Shown: in pieces, positions 25,437 through 33,928 of the stretch
Position numbering within the stretch: the first letter of the stretch is position 1
Layout: every line of letters begins with the position of its first letter
NCBI GenBank assembly: GCA_022447665.1
Contig: JAKVAQ010000005.1
Location: 95,424-144,157 of the forward strand
Source: Crocinitomicaceae bacterium
GTDB taxonomy: Bacteria; Bacteroidota; Bacteroidia; Flavobacteriales_D; Crocinitomicaceae
DNA length: 48,734 nt
Direction of reading: 5' to 3'
Made by a program: the position numbers and the translations under genes
Notes under the pieces: generated by a model
Seen by the model: only the letters and a program-made list of their open reading frames with translations
Told to the model about the DNA's origin: nothing
Database searches by the model: none

Positions 25437-26639
25437 TCATTGATCATTTACCTTTACTCGGTATTCATACTTACCGTGCTGAGCGATAACGACGTAGTCA
25501 TCTTCTGGAACCGAAACGCAACAAATTTTCTGTGAAGGCAGTAGCTCTGTAACATCTATTGGAACAGCTTTGCGTGTAGATTCTCCTTTTTTATACACAC
25601 GAACCAGTATCGCTTCAGTAAGGATTAGGTTATTCACACTTAAACACTCTAGTTTTCTGCCATTTTGAGCAATCCAGTCAGGACGTCCGTTTATAAACTC
25701 AGTTCTTGGATGAAAGATTGAAACATCAGCTTTAGCGGAACTTAAAGAATCATTAAATGGTTCATTATTTACTCGTCTTGATAAAATAGTCGGTTTATCT
25801 ACATTAAGAAAATCAACAACAGTATCAACAGATTCGAAACCTCGATATTCAGAGAAAACAACTTGATCTATCGTAAAAACCTCATGTCCTGAAAAATCCT
25901 CAAGATTTTGTGCCATACATTTTTTAAAGAATGAATGAGTCCCTTCTAAAACATGGTCAAAACCACAATGGACTAATATTTTAGCTGATGAATCCTTTTC
26001 GAATATTCTATTAATGTTTTGAGCTTGTAAAACCTCTCTTCCTATTTCATCAGAAGGCCCAGTAGCCTCGTAAGGAAAAACTTGAAAACCAATTTCTAAA
26101 GCTTTTCTAATCAAATTACCATACATCGGTTCTGCACTGTAAAAGCCAGAATTCAAAACTGGGTAGCCACGTTTGTTTAAGAGGGTATCGCAAGCTTGGC
26201 CATTACCCAAAGTCTCAATCCCGAAATATCTATATCCTGAATCGTAAAGTCCTTGCAAAATAGACTCTGTGAACACCCTATGAGAAGGCATAGAATGAGC
26301 TTCATTTATGATCGTAATTCTATGGTCATTGGATTTGTCAATGATAAACTCTTTAGCATCAATCTTATCATAATCAATTAACAAAGATTTTAGCTCATTC
26401 TCATTAAAACTGCTTTTGACAGAATTAATTCCATTCAACGCATTTCTAACATTACCATTTTTAGTGAGCTCAAATTCTCCCATAAGTTTCGCAAGAGGAG
26501 AATCATATATTAGCATCAAAGAATTGATTTCGTAAGTTGTTCTGTATCTTTTGCTAATGTTGTTCGATTTAGACTTTTCAGAGCAACCAAAAAGAATGAT
26601 TAAAGAGAGATATAAGACAGCGCAATTATAAATTTTCAT
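25437..26639 (-). CDS. Lipoprotein with ChaN/Tiki/erythromycin-esterase-like domain (copy 1)
   Basis: A 400-residue protein with signal MKIYNCAVLYLSLIILFGC (lipobox LFGC, Cys19). Residues about 105-270 contain INEAHSMPSHRVF (Glu113, His115, His120), LYDSGYRYFGIETLG (Glu142), IGFQVFPYE (Glu191) and ILVHCGFDHVLEG (His224, His229). The ExH..H then E then H pattern resembles the active or metal/haem-binding site of the ChaN/Tiki and erythromycin-esterase superfamily, whose members include haem-binding proteins, proteases and esterases. The C-terminal 130 residues are beta-rich. It is paralogous to the next gene upstream. The superfamily assignment rests on motif order alone and the reaction is unknown. 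Confidence 0.65.
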   Translation of the reverse strand: MKIYNCAVLYLSLIILFGCSEKSKSNNISKRYRTTYEINSLMLIYDSPLAKLMGEFELTKNGNVRNALNGINSVKSSFNENELKSLLIDYDKIDAKEFIIDKSNDHRITIINEAHSMPSHRVFTESILQGLYDSGYRYFGIETLGNGQACDTLLNKRGYPVLNSGFYSAEPMYGNLIRKALEIGFQVFPYEATGPSDEIGREVLQAQNINRIFEKDSSAKILVHCGFDHVLEGTHSFFKKCMAQNLEDFSGHEVFTIDQVVFSEYRGFESVDTVVDFLNVDKPTILSRRVNNEPFNDSLSSAKADVSIFHPRTEFINGRPDWIAQNGRKLECLSVNNLILTEAILVRVYKKGESTRKAVPIDVTELLPSQKICCVSVPEDDYVVIAQHGKYEYRVKVNDQ

Positions 26640-26768
26640 TGACTGCGAAACGAACGCATTAGCCTAAAAAATATTTTGACTACAACTGTTTAATTCTTTT
26701 GCAAATAAGGTGGTTAGCTCCAAACCCTTCAAATAGGAGGATAATGATCTTTTAAAAAGAATTTAAGT

Positions 26769-27908
26769 TTAATATTTATCGGAAACATCTTTGAGTTTAC
26801 CATCTACGTCAGCATAAATCACATAACTCTCATTATTCGGTACTATGCACCATGTGTGCTCGTGGCTTGATGTTATTTCAACAACATCATATGGTATACC
26901 ATTTTTAACTTCAGACTTGTTACAGTACACTCTTACTAAACAAGGTTTTTCAGGAAAATGCTCATTATTTAATTTCAACCATGAATTACTCGAATTAGCT
27001 TTCCATTCTAATCGCTCAGTGAAGTTTTTAATCGGATTTATAACATACAGGTCTCTCTGGGTGCCAAGTTGATCGTAGGGCTTATCGTTATCAATCAAAA
27101 TAAATGGCTCTTCTTCATTTGTATTTCTCACCCCATAAAATTGCGTTTGATCTACTGTCAATGGATCTATGCCAAGGTACTCGTATAACCTTCCTGCCAT
27201 TGCTTTGCCCCATCTAGGTAGTTCGCCCTCCTTATTATGATCATATCCACAATAAATAAACACCTTACCACTTTCTTTTGAGTTCATGTATTCCACTATA
27301 TTTTTCGCTTGCCCTATCTCTCTCGGGTTTCCAGAACCTTCTGAAATATGCTCGTAAGGAAATATTTCAAATCCGATGGCCAGTGCCTCTCTTATAAAAT
27401 TCCCAAAAGTGGGCTCTACAGAATAATACCCAAGATCATAAGTTGGGAATTTAAGCTTTTTAGTATCTACCAAATTTCCTAGCGTTTCAATACCAATATG
27501 TCTGTAACCATTTTCCCACAATCCCTTTAACAACTTTCTAGCAAAATCTCTGTGTTCAGGCACATGATGTGCCTCGTTTAGAATTAGGATAGAATGATTT
27601 TCCGACTCACCCAGGATGTAATCAATTGCATTAGTCCTTCCTACATTTTCAGGTAAATAAAGAGAATCAATCGGATAGTTGTACATCCCAATTCGAACAT
27701 AATCTAGAGATAATTTTAACCTTTCTACTGTTGGCACGAACGATAAAAGTGTTGCAGAATTCTGGAAGACAAACTTATCATCCTTATTACTTTCAATTGA
27801 TTCTAATATGTCTGCGGTAGTAGTATATGAAGAGCCCTTATAATTTCTACAGCTGCAATTCAAAATCAGAACAAACACTGTGAATGCTTTTATGAGATAG
27901 GTATTCAT
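26769..27908 (-). CDS. Lipoprotein with ChaN/Tiki/erythromycin-esterase-like domain (copy 2)
   Basis: A 379-residue protein with a lipoprotein-type signal (MNTYLIKAFTVFVLILNCSC; the lipid Cys is 18 or 20). It shares with copy 1 the motifs LNEAHHVPEHRDF (Glu112, His114, His119), WENGYRHIGIETLG (Glu141), GYYSVEPTFGNFIREAL, IGFEIFPYE (Glu186) and IYCGYDHNKEG (His224). All putative active-site positions are kept in both copies, so both are probably functional. The 129 bp between the two copies contain no gene. Its own promoter must lie in or next to the 141-bp tandem repeat immediately upstream. Confidence 0.65.
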   Translation of the reverse strand: MNTYLIKAFTVFVLILNCSCRNYKGSSYTTTADILESIESNKDDKFVFQNSATLLSFVPTVERLKLSLDYVRIGMYNYPIDSLYLPENVGRTNAIDYILGESENHSILILNEAHHVPEHRDFARKLLKGLWENGYRHIGIETLGNLVDTKKLKFPTYDLGYYSVEPTFGNFIREALAIGFEIFPYEHISEGSGNPREIGQAKNIVEYMNSKESGKVFIYCGYDHNKEGELPRWGKAMAGRLYEYLGIDPLTVDQTQFYGVRNTNEEEPFILIDNDKPYDQLGTQRDLYVINPIKNFTERLEWKANSSNSWLKLNNEHFPEKPCLVRVYCNKSEVKNGIPYDVVEITSSHEHTWCIVPNNESYVIYADVDGKLKDVSDKY

Positions 27909-27937
27909 TGGCTACAAATTTTAATTCAAAGATAATT

Positions 27938-28246
27938 TTACACGCGTACTCCTATGACAAGGACAGCCTCATCTTTTCGACCTTTCCGGTCGAGATTCGG
28001 TCCTTCACGAGCCGTGCTCGCTCTCAACATCGATTCTTGACAGAATCAAATTCCGTCACTTGTAATAGTTCGTCCGAGTTACACGCGTACTCCTATGACA
28101 AGGACAGCCTCATCTTTTCGACCTTTCCGGTCGAGATTCGGTCCTTCACGAGCCGTGCTCGCTCTCATCATCGATTCTTGACAGAATCAAATTCCGTCAC
28201 TTGTAATAGTTCGTCCGAGTTACACGCGTACTCCTATGACAAGGAC
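27938..28246. repeat. 141-bp tandem repeat, 2.2 copies, overlapping the phosphatase 3' end
   Basis: Unit 1 is 27938-28078, unit 2 is 28079-28219, and a partial third copy of 27 bp (28220-28246) is the real end of the phosphatase gene. The two full units differ at one base (A at 28027, T at 28168). Each unit starts with the last codons and stop of the phosphatase gene (minus strand) and then holds three hairpins: in unit 1, TCGACC/GGTCGA (27977-27993), CGAGC/GCTCG (28008-28020) and GATTCT/AGAATC (28032-28047). Because 141 is a multiple of three, spurious long frames appear through it. Confidence 0.9.
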
Positions 28247-30220
28247 GTCATCAACCTGTTCAAAATCACCCTTCCATTTATGAAAAATATCAAGCAATAA
28301 CTCTTTTTGTTCTGCCATTGCTAACGTATGGTTTTTATGCAGAAGATTGCGAAAAGGTTTGTACTTCATCTTTTTACCTGATAATTTTATTTTCGGATCG
28401 CCACCAAATTGATCAGCGTACCCGTCTGAAAAAAGATAAATTGCATCTCCTTCACTCAATTGCATCTCTTGATTCTCAAAAGGAATGGACTCACCATGCA
28501 TATACCCCACTGGCATTTTATCACCTTTGAGTATTTTCATTTCCCCACCTTGACAGATATAGGCTGGGTTATTGGCTCCTGCAAATTGAACCTTATTCGT
28601 TTTCTGATTCAGGGCACAAATGCTCATGTCCATACCGTCTTTACGCATATTTCCACCCCCTTCTCTAATCAATGCATTAATCACTTTCTCGCGTAATTCA
28701 TTTAATATAATCGCAGGAGTTGTAATCTTCTTTTCATTAACTATTTGGTGCAAGAAGGTATTTCCAATCATTGACATAAAAGCACCCGGAACGCCATGTC
28801 CAGTGCAATCCACCGCAGCAAATATTAACTCATCTCCAACCTTTGAATACCAATAAAAATCGCCACTAACAATATCACGAGGCATCAATATGACAAATGA
28901 ATCTTTGAATAATTTCTTGTTGGCCTTTGTAGGTAATAACGCCTCTTGAATTTTACGCGCATAAAGTATACTTGCAGTAATATCCTCATTCTTCTCGTTG
29001 ATGATTGCGTAAGCCTGTGTGAGTTTATTGTTGGCTTGTTGCTTAATTCTATTTCTATTGTACAAAGTGAATACACTTAGCAGTAAAAGCACCAATCCAA
29101 TGATAGACGACCATATAATGATTCTAGAATTGGTCAATTCTTCTTTTCCTTTTTGAAGTTCTAGGTCAGCTACTTTGTTTTGGGTAGCCAATAATTCATT
29201 TTCTCTTTCAGTTCTTTCCGTATTGTATTTTTCTTGAGTCTCAAGCATAAAATTTCTATTCTCCTGAACAAGTACAGAATCATTCCATGCTATATACAGT
29301 TTATAATATTCAATACTTTCTTCATATTCCCCTTTTAACTCTAATGCTTCTGCCGCCGTTTTATAGGCGTTACGCATATCAGCAGCAATAGGGTTATCTA
29401 ATTTCAACAGGTATTTTAAAGAGAAATTATTGTATTTCAATGCCATATCAGGATCACCAATGTCTTCATACAATACAGCCAAATTTCCATAGGTATCAGA
29501 AACACCTAACCAATCGCCTTCGTCTTTGTATATATCAATCGCATTGAAATAGTTCTTTTTGGCCTGTGCCATATTCCCTTTAAGCTTCTCCAAGCTTCCG
29601 AGATTAATATATGTATGTGCAAGAAGTGCCCTATCCTCTGATGTAAGCGCTAAATCCAAAGCCTTTGTCAAATATTTTTCAGCCGTTTCATTATCGTTCA
29701 GTTGAATATAAATAGCACTTAAGTTTACAAACGAAAGCGTTGCATCATCAACTGCTCCAATCGCCAATTCAATATTTGCCGCCTGATTAAAAAACGCTAA
29801 GCCCCCCTCATAATTCTCTGTCATGAATTCAAGTACCCCGAGATTATTGTAGGTTTTAGCCAAGTAAACCGAATCATTTCTTAAAAGACAATAATCCAAT
29901 GCCTCTTGGAAATAGAACATCGCCGAATCACTTTCACCATTGTTTATATAGTGATAACCTAGAAGATTGTAAGACTTTGGTAAATCCTTTTGAGAGAACT
30001 CTTGCGCAATATTGACTGACTTCTCAGCAATGAATAATGCTTTCTCAGAATCAACACCTTCATAAAAATCATAGGCCTCCTCTAAAATGAGGATTTGTTC
30101 ATGATGATCAGATGTTCTTGTGAGAATACTTTCTAAACTATCAATATCCTGCCCAGCAATTAACTCACTCGATAACAGAGAGATAAAAAAGAATGATAGT
30201 AATTTCAAGTATTTTAACAT
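28220..30220 (-). CDS. TPR-containing sensor with SpoIIE-type PP2C serine phosphatase domain
   Basis: A 666-residue signalling protein. Signal peptide (about 1-23), then six or so tetratricopeptide repeats in the periplasm (about 45-310; for example YNNLGVLEFMTENYEGGLAF), a coiled coil (about 320-366), one membrane helix (367-385), a short linker and a cytosolic SpoIIE/RsbU-type phosphatase domain (about 440-666). Metal-binding aspartates appear in DIVSGDFYW (Asp454) and AAVDCTGHGVPGAFMS (Asp471). Such proteins dephosphorylate anti-sigma-antagonist-like partners; no partner is encoded nearby. The last eight codons (VLVIGVRV and stop) are repeated downstream in the 141-bp tandem repeat. Confidence 0.9.
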   Translation of the reverse strand: MLKYLKLLSFFFISLLSSELIAGQDIDSLESILTRTSDHHEQILILEEAYDFYEGVDSEKALFIAEKSVNIAQEFSQKDLPKSYNLLGYHYINNGESDSAMFYFQEALDYCLLRNDSVYLAKTYNNLGVLEFMTENYEGGLAFFNQAANIELAIGAVDDATLSFVNLSAIYIQLNDNETAEKYLTKALDLALTSEDRALLAHTYINLGSLEKLKGNMAQAKKNYFNAIDIYKDEGDWLGVSDTYGNLAVLYEDIGDPDMALKYNNFSLKYLLKLDNPIAADMRNAYKTAAEALELKGEYEESIEYYKLYIAWNDSVLVQENRNFMLETQEKYNTERTERENELLATQNKVADLELQKGKEELTNSRIIIWSSIIGLVLLLLSVFTLYNRNRIKQQANNKLTQAYAIINEKNEDITASILYARKIQEALLPTKANKKLFKDSFVILMPRDIVSGDFYWYSKVGDELIFAAVDCTGHGVPGAFMSMIGNTFLHQIVNEKKITTPAIILNELREKVINALIREGGGNMRKDGMDMSICALNQKTNKVQFAGANNPAYICQGGEMKILKGDKMPVGYMHGESIPFENQEMQLSEGDAIYLFSDGYADQFGGDPKIKLSGKKMKYKPFRNLLHKNHTLAMAEQKELLLDIFHKWKGDFEQVDDVLVIGVRV

Positions 30221-30288
30221 AGGTGCGAACCGAAAGTACGTAATATTTTGGCTATTTTGTTTCCTTATTAACCATAATATCTAAATCT

Positions 30289-30606
30289 ATGTTTGAAGAA
30301 GATTTCATCATTAGAACAGTGCGCGAAGGAAGCATACAAACAGACCAAGCAATTGAAGATGGCATCACCGCCATGGGAATAGCTCTATTCCAAAATAGAG
30401 CTTTGGGAACAGTAGTTATTGATGTTGAAATGGCCAATGGTCAATTCACAAAAGAAAAGGTTAGATGGGGCCAAGGGAATGATCCTGCCTTCGACCAATC
30501 ATTAGCAAATATTGCCCAAAAATTATTGGGAGAAGCTAAGCGTGTTGTGCAAGGAGGAGGCGGAGGAGCCGGTGATCTTAAATTAAAGGTCGTTGCTAAG
30601 AAATAA
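30289..30606 (+). CDS. Small conserved-type hypothetical protein
   Basis: A 105-residue, probably cytosolic protein. The body (EEDFIIRTVREGSIQ, AIEDGITAMGIALFQNRALG, VVIDVEMANGQFTKEKVRWG) is an alpha/beta mixture. It ends in a Gly-rich flexible tail (VVQGGGGGAGDLKLKV). No family recognised. It stands alone, transcribed divergently from the TPR-phosphatase gene and closed by a strong bidirectional terminator, and its codon use looks like that of a well-expressed native gene. Confidence 0.68.
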   Translation: MFEEDFIIRTVREGSIQTDQAIEDGITAMGIALFQNRALGTVVIDVEMANGQFTKEKVRWGQGNDPAFDQSLANIAQKLLGEAKRVVQGGGGGAGDLKLKVVAKK

Positions 30607-30610
30607 TTAA

Positions 30611-30637
30611 AAAAGCCCCGCTTCTGGCGGGGCTTTT
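30611..30637. terminator. Bidirectional intrinsic terminator
   Basis: AAAAGCCCCGC (30611-30621), loop TTCTG, GCGGGGCTTTT (30627-30637): a perfect GC-rich 7-bp stem extended by A/T pairs, ending transcription of the small protein (+) and of pyk (-). Confidence 0.93.
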
Positions 30638-30640
30638 CAT

Positions 30641-32074
30641 TTATACTTGACTTAGTTTCATCATATTCGATTTACCTTTCGCTTCAATTGGAACTGAAGC
30701 AATATTAATCACATAATCACCTTTATCTAGGTATCCATTTTTCTGAAGAATATATAAGCAATCTGAAATAGTATGCTCTGTGCTCACCATCTTATCATAA
30801 AAGAAACAGCGCGTACCCCAAACCAAATTCAGCTGCGTTAAAATTCTTCTGTTCTCAGTAAACACAAAGATTGAAGACTTTGGACGTTGAGAAGAGATTT
30901 TGTAAGCCGTATACCCAGAAAATGTCATCGTAACAATCCCTGAAGCTTCAACACGGTTACTCAAACGAGTTGCATTAAAACAAACTGAATCTGTAATGAA
31001 TCGTTCTTGATTTTTTTCAGGTAATTCTTCCTTATTATAAATCGAAGATTCTTTTTCAACTTCCTCAATAATCTTAGACATTGCTTTAATACACTCTATA
31101 GGAAACTCACCTACTGAGGTCTCTCCTGATAGCATTACAGCATCTGTACCGTCCAATACAGCATTCGCAACATCATTCACCTCTGCCCTAGTCGGAGTAA
31201 TATTTGTAATCATACTCTCCATCATCTGCGTAGCTACGATTGTCGGCTTGGCAAAAGAACGACACATTTTAATGATACGCTTTTGAATTGTAGGTACCTT
31301 TTCCATTGGAACCTCCACCCCTAAATCACCACGAGCAATCATCACAGCGTCGGTCTCCTTAACAATGTATTCAATATCTTCAATAGCTTCTGGCTTCTCA
31401 ATTTTAGCGATAACCTTTGCGTGACTTTTTCTATTCGCAATTATGTGCTTAAGTTCTATAATGTCACGTGCAGTTCGCACAAAAGAAAGTCCAACCCAGT
31501 CTACTTCTTGTTCCAAAGCAAACTCTAAATCCAATCGATCTTTTTCCGTTAACGAAGGCGAGCTCACTTGTGTATTCGGAAGGTTAACTCCTTTTTTAGA
31601 CGATAACATTCCACCGTGAAGCACCTTAGCCTTCACCTCATTTTCGCCATTTGTCGCAGTCACTTCGAGGTGAAGTTTACCATCATCAACTTTAATCAAT
31701 TCCCCTACTTCTACGTCGCGCGCGAAATCTTCGTAAACTATGTGTACTTTCTCCGCATTTCCAACACACTTTTCTGTGCTAAAAACAATCTCCGAACCCT
31801 CTATTATTTCTACTCCTCCATCCTCCATGTCGCCGATTCTAATCTTAGGACCTTGAAGATCTGCCAATAAAGAAACATTTGATCCTATTTTCTCATTTAT
31901 AGCACGCACCATCTCAATAGTTCGGGCGTGATCCTCATGCGAACCATGCGAGAAGTTCAAACGACAAACGTTTACCCCACTTTTTATCATTTCCTCAAGA
32001 ACCTCTTTACTAGCAGTACTTGCAGGACCCATTGTTGCAACGATTTTTGTCTTTTTATTTCTGTCGTAATTCAT
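30641..32074 (-). CDS. pyk: Pyruvate kinase
   Basis: A 477-residue glycolytic enzyme transferring phosphate from phosphoenolpyruvate to ADP. Motifs: KIVATMGPAS near the N-terminus, CRLNFSHGSHEDH (active-site Arg/Asn), LLADLQGPKIRIG, KIEKPEAIEDIE with the catalytic Lys, MIARGDLGVEVPMEKVP (metal/substrate loop), ATQMMESM and MLSGETSVGEFP. An N-terminal barrel interrupted by a B domain and followed by the alpha/beta C domain is the normal architecture. It lies 9 bp downstream of the IPExxxVDY gene, a linkage common in Bacteroidota. A bidirectional terminator closes the unit. Confidence 0.97.
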   Translation of the reverse strand: MNYDRNKKTKIVATMGPASTASKEVLEEMIKSGVNVCRLNFSHGSHEDHARTIEMVRAINEKIGSNVSLLADLQGPKIRIGDMEDGGVEIIEGSEIVFSTEKCVGNAEKVHIVYEDFARDVEVGELIKVDDGKLHLEVTATNGENEVKAKVLHGGMLSSKKGVNLPNTQVSSPSLTEKDRLDLEFALEQEVDWVGLSFVRTARDIIELKHIIANRKSHAKVIAKIEKPEAIEDIEYIVKETDAVMIARGDLGVEVPMEKVPTIQKRIIKMCRSFAKPTIVATQMMESMITNITPTRAEVNDVANAVLDGTDAVMLSGETSVGEFPIECIKAMSKIIEEVEKESSIYNKEELPEKNQERFITDSVCFNATRLSNRVEASGIVTMTFSGYTAYKISSQRPKSSIFVFTENRRILTQLNLVWGTRCFFYDKMVSTEHTISDCLYILQKNGYLDKGDYVINIASVPIEAKGKSNMMKLSQV

Positions 32075-32083
32075 TCTTATTCT

Positions 32084-32500
32084 TTAAAAAACTAGGTTGT
32101 CTTTTGACTTAAGCTCTTCGACATTAAACACAAATGCCGTCAAAACAGTTTCACTTGGTTTAATCTTCTCTACTACATCTTCCGGCTCTAATTCCGTATT
32201 GTCTTTCAAAATCAAAAAGAAATCAATTTGATCTTTCTCAGGAATTAAGCGCTTAAATGTATCAGAAACATTTCGAAGGAGATAATATGAAATATGTGTT
32301 TCTTCATCGTAATAACTATAAAAGGAAAATCGATAATCCCCATCCTTTTTATGCCCTACAATATAGTCCTCTTCCTTCTCTAAGCGTATGTCTAGTAACT
32401 TGTTTAATGTCCAAGTCAACCTATAGTCTGCATGGTTCGAACATATCCCTATTAGATCAAAATCATATTCTTCATCCCACTCTAATTTATACTTCGCCAT
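32084..32500 (-). CDS. IPExxxVDY family protein
   Basis: A 138-residue cytosolic protein carrying LIPEKDQIDFFL, the variant of the IPExxxVDY signature that names this Bacteroidota family, together with CSNHADYRLTWTLNKLLDI near the N-terminus. The function is not known. Across the phylum, from memory, it is found with fatty-acid synthesis (acpP-fabF-rnc) and pyk genes; here only the pyk link remains and there is no ACP or rnc next to it. The 77 bp upstream separate it from the divergent cyclase gene. Confidence 0.85.
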   Translation of the reverse strand: MAKYKLEWDEEYDFDLIGICSNHADYRLTWTLNKLLDIRLEKEEDYIVGHKKDGDYRFSFYSYYDEETHISYYLLRNVSDTFKRLIPEKDQIDFFLILKDNTELEPEDVVEKIKPSETVLTAFVFNVEELKSKDNLVF

Positions 32501-32577
32501 GCATCACGAAATTAGCCTTTTTTACTCTGCCGTTGCTAAAGAAAATACTAAATTCATGGTTTTAACATAGATTTTAG

Positions 32578-33333
32578 ATGAAATTAACATTGGAGAACGG
32601 CAAGCAAATTGATACTTCAAAGTACTATGATATCTCAATGACGCTCTCTTCGAGTGATGATAATGTACTTGCCTGGTATTGCGACCCTCCAAAGATTACA
32701 CCAGTAATGACGGACCAATTCACTGGAGATGTGAATCTAGGAGGTAATGTTAATTTCAGAGACGTTGTTTTTAACCCCCATGGTAATGGAACCCACACCG
32801 AATGTTTAGGACATATTTCAAAGGAGTTTTATTCGGTGAACAAGTTGTTCAAAGACTTTTTTGTTCAAGCTCATGTTATCACTGTAAACCCCGAGGTTAA
32901 ACGAAATAATGAATACGACTGTGATGATCTCGTAATCACAAAAGAATTGCTAGAAAAAGCGCTCCCAAAAAAAAGAGCAGAGTGCATCATCATTAGAACT
33001 TTACCTAACACTGAAGAAAAATTAAAAAAGAATTATTCTGATACAAATCCACCGTTCATTGAGGTTGATGCCATCTCACTATTTAATTCACTTGGCGTTA
33101 ATCACTTGATGATTGATTTACCTTCAGTGGATCGAGAGCTTGACAACGGTGAATTGGCCTTCCACCATGCCTTTTGGCAATACCCTGAAAACCCACAACT
33201 CCATAAAACAATCACTGAGTTAGTGTATATCAATGATTTAATAGAAGACGGTGAATACTTCGCGAATATCCAAATCGCAAGCTTCGAAAATGATGCCTCT
33301 CCCTCTAAAATTCTACTGTTTCCGTATGAATAA
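32578..33333 (+). CDS. Cyclase-family metal-dependent hydrolase
   Basis: A 251-residue protein of the putative cyclase/kynurenine-formamidase-like family. The metal site is visible in NPHGNGTHTECLGHI (His68, His73, Glu75 and His79), the family's HxGTHxD motif with Glu in place of Asp. Later VNHLMIDLPSVDRELDNG and LAFHHAFWQ provide the usual second-sphere acidic and His residues. Members hydrolyse N-formylkynurenine or related cyclic amides; the true substrate here is unknown since no tryptophan-degradation genes are nearby. It is followed by the promoter and leader terminator of the rimP operon. Confidence 0.83.
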   Translation: MKLTLENGKQIDTSKYYDISMTLSSSDDNVLAWYCDPPKITPVMTDQFTGDVNLGGNVNFRDVVFNPHGNGTHTECLGHISKEFYSVNKLFKDFFVQAHVITVNPEVKRNNEYDCDDLVITKELLEKALPKKRAECIIIRTLPNTEEKLKKNYSDTNPPFIEVDAISLFNSLGVNHLMIDLPSVDRELDNGELAFHHAFWQYPENPQLHKTITELVYINDLIEDGEYFANIQIASFENDASPSKILLFPYE

Positions 33334-33346
33334 ATTGAACCTACTC

Positions 33347-33376
33347 TTGCTATAGATTTAAAATTGATTATATTTG
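33347..33376 (+). promoter_or_regulatory. Promoter of the rimP-nusA-infB operon
   Basis: TTG (33347-33349), a 19-nt spacer and TATATTTG (33369-33376): the best match in the window to the Bacteroidota consensus. The predicted start is near 33383, which places the hairpin at 33405-33424 inside the transcript leader, before rimP. Confidence 0.7.
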
Positions 33377-33404
33377 TCGTGTTAATTCAATTCAACACAG
33401 GAAT

Positions 33405-33430
33405 GAGGGGACATTAGTCCCCTCTTTTTT
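33405..33430 (+). terminator. Terminator-like hairpin in the rimP leader
   Basis: GAGGGGAC (33405-33412), loop ATTA, GTCCCCTC (33417-33424), then a T-run to 33430: a perfect 8-bp GC-rich stem with a U-tract. It lies 8 bp before rimP and downstream of the operon promoter, so it would terminate both read-through from the cyclase gene and the operon's own transcripts; it may be an attenuator. Confidence 0.8.
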
Positions 33431-33437
33431 ATAAAAG

Positions 33438-33914
33438 ATGATTGATAAACAGAAAGTTTGGGATTTAGCGGAAGAGCGGATTGAAGATCATAATCCGAAA
33501 CTCTACATTGTAGACTTATCGATCAGTAGTGGTAATAAGATTCTTGTTGAAATTGATAACGAAGAAGGTGGCGTGTCAATTGAAGACTGCATGCAAGTGA
33601 GTCGAAATATTGAACACAACCTAGACCGCGAATCTGAAGATTTTGAACTGGAAGTATCTTCTGCCGGCCTGACCAAACCTTTCAGAGTTCATAAGCAATA
33701 TGTTAAAAATATTGGACGAACAGTGAAAGTTGCGACGGTTGAGCACGGAAAGAGTATTGAAGGAACTTTAACTAAAGTCACGGATGAAGGGATAGTTATT
33801 GAACAAACCACCAAAAAGAGATTGGAAAACAAAAAGAAGAAGGTTGAAGTAACCGAAGAATTTGCTTTCAATTTCGATGAAATAAAAGAAACTAAATTGG
33901 TGATTACTTTTTAA
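33438..33914 (+). CDS. rimP: Ribosome maturation factor RimP
   Basis: A 158-residue protein needed for 30S subunit maturation, with the family's N-terminal alpha/beta KH-like domain (VVDLSISSGNKILVEIDNEEGG, SIEDCMQVSRNIEHNLDRE) and the junction motif LEVSSAGLTKPFRVHKQY before an Sm-like C-terminal domain. Normal length. It is first in the classical rimP-nusA-infB order: nusA begins 14 bp later. Confidence 0.95.
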   Translation: MIDKQKVWDLAEERIEDHNPKLYIVDLSISSGNKILVEIDNEEGGVSIEDCMQVSRNIEHNLDRESEDFELEVSSAGLTKPFRVHKQYVKNIGRTVKVATVEHGKSIEGTLTKVTDEGIVIEQTTKKRLENKKKKVEVTEEFAFNFDEIKETKLVITF

Positions 33915-33928
33915 TTGTTATTTGAGCT

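Noticed and set aside
27908-28300. A 130-codon plus-strand frame with repeated SYDKDSLIFSTFPVEIRS units
   Set aside because: It is produced by the 141-bp tandem repeat, whose length is a multiple of three, and runs antisense to the phosphatase gene end. The peptide repeats only reflect the DNA repeat.
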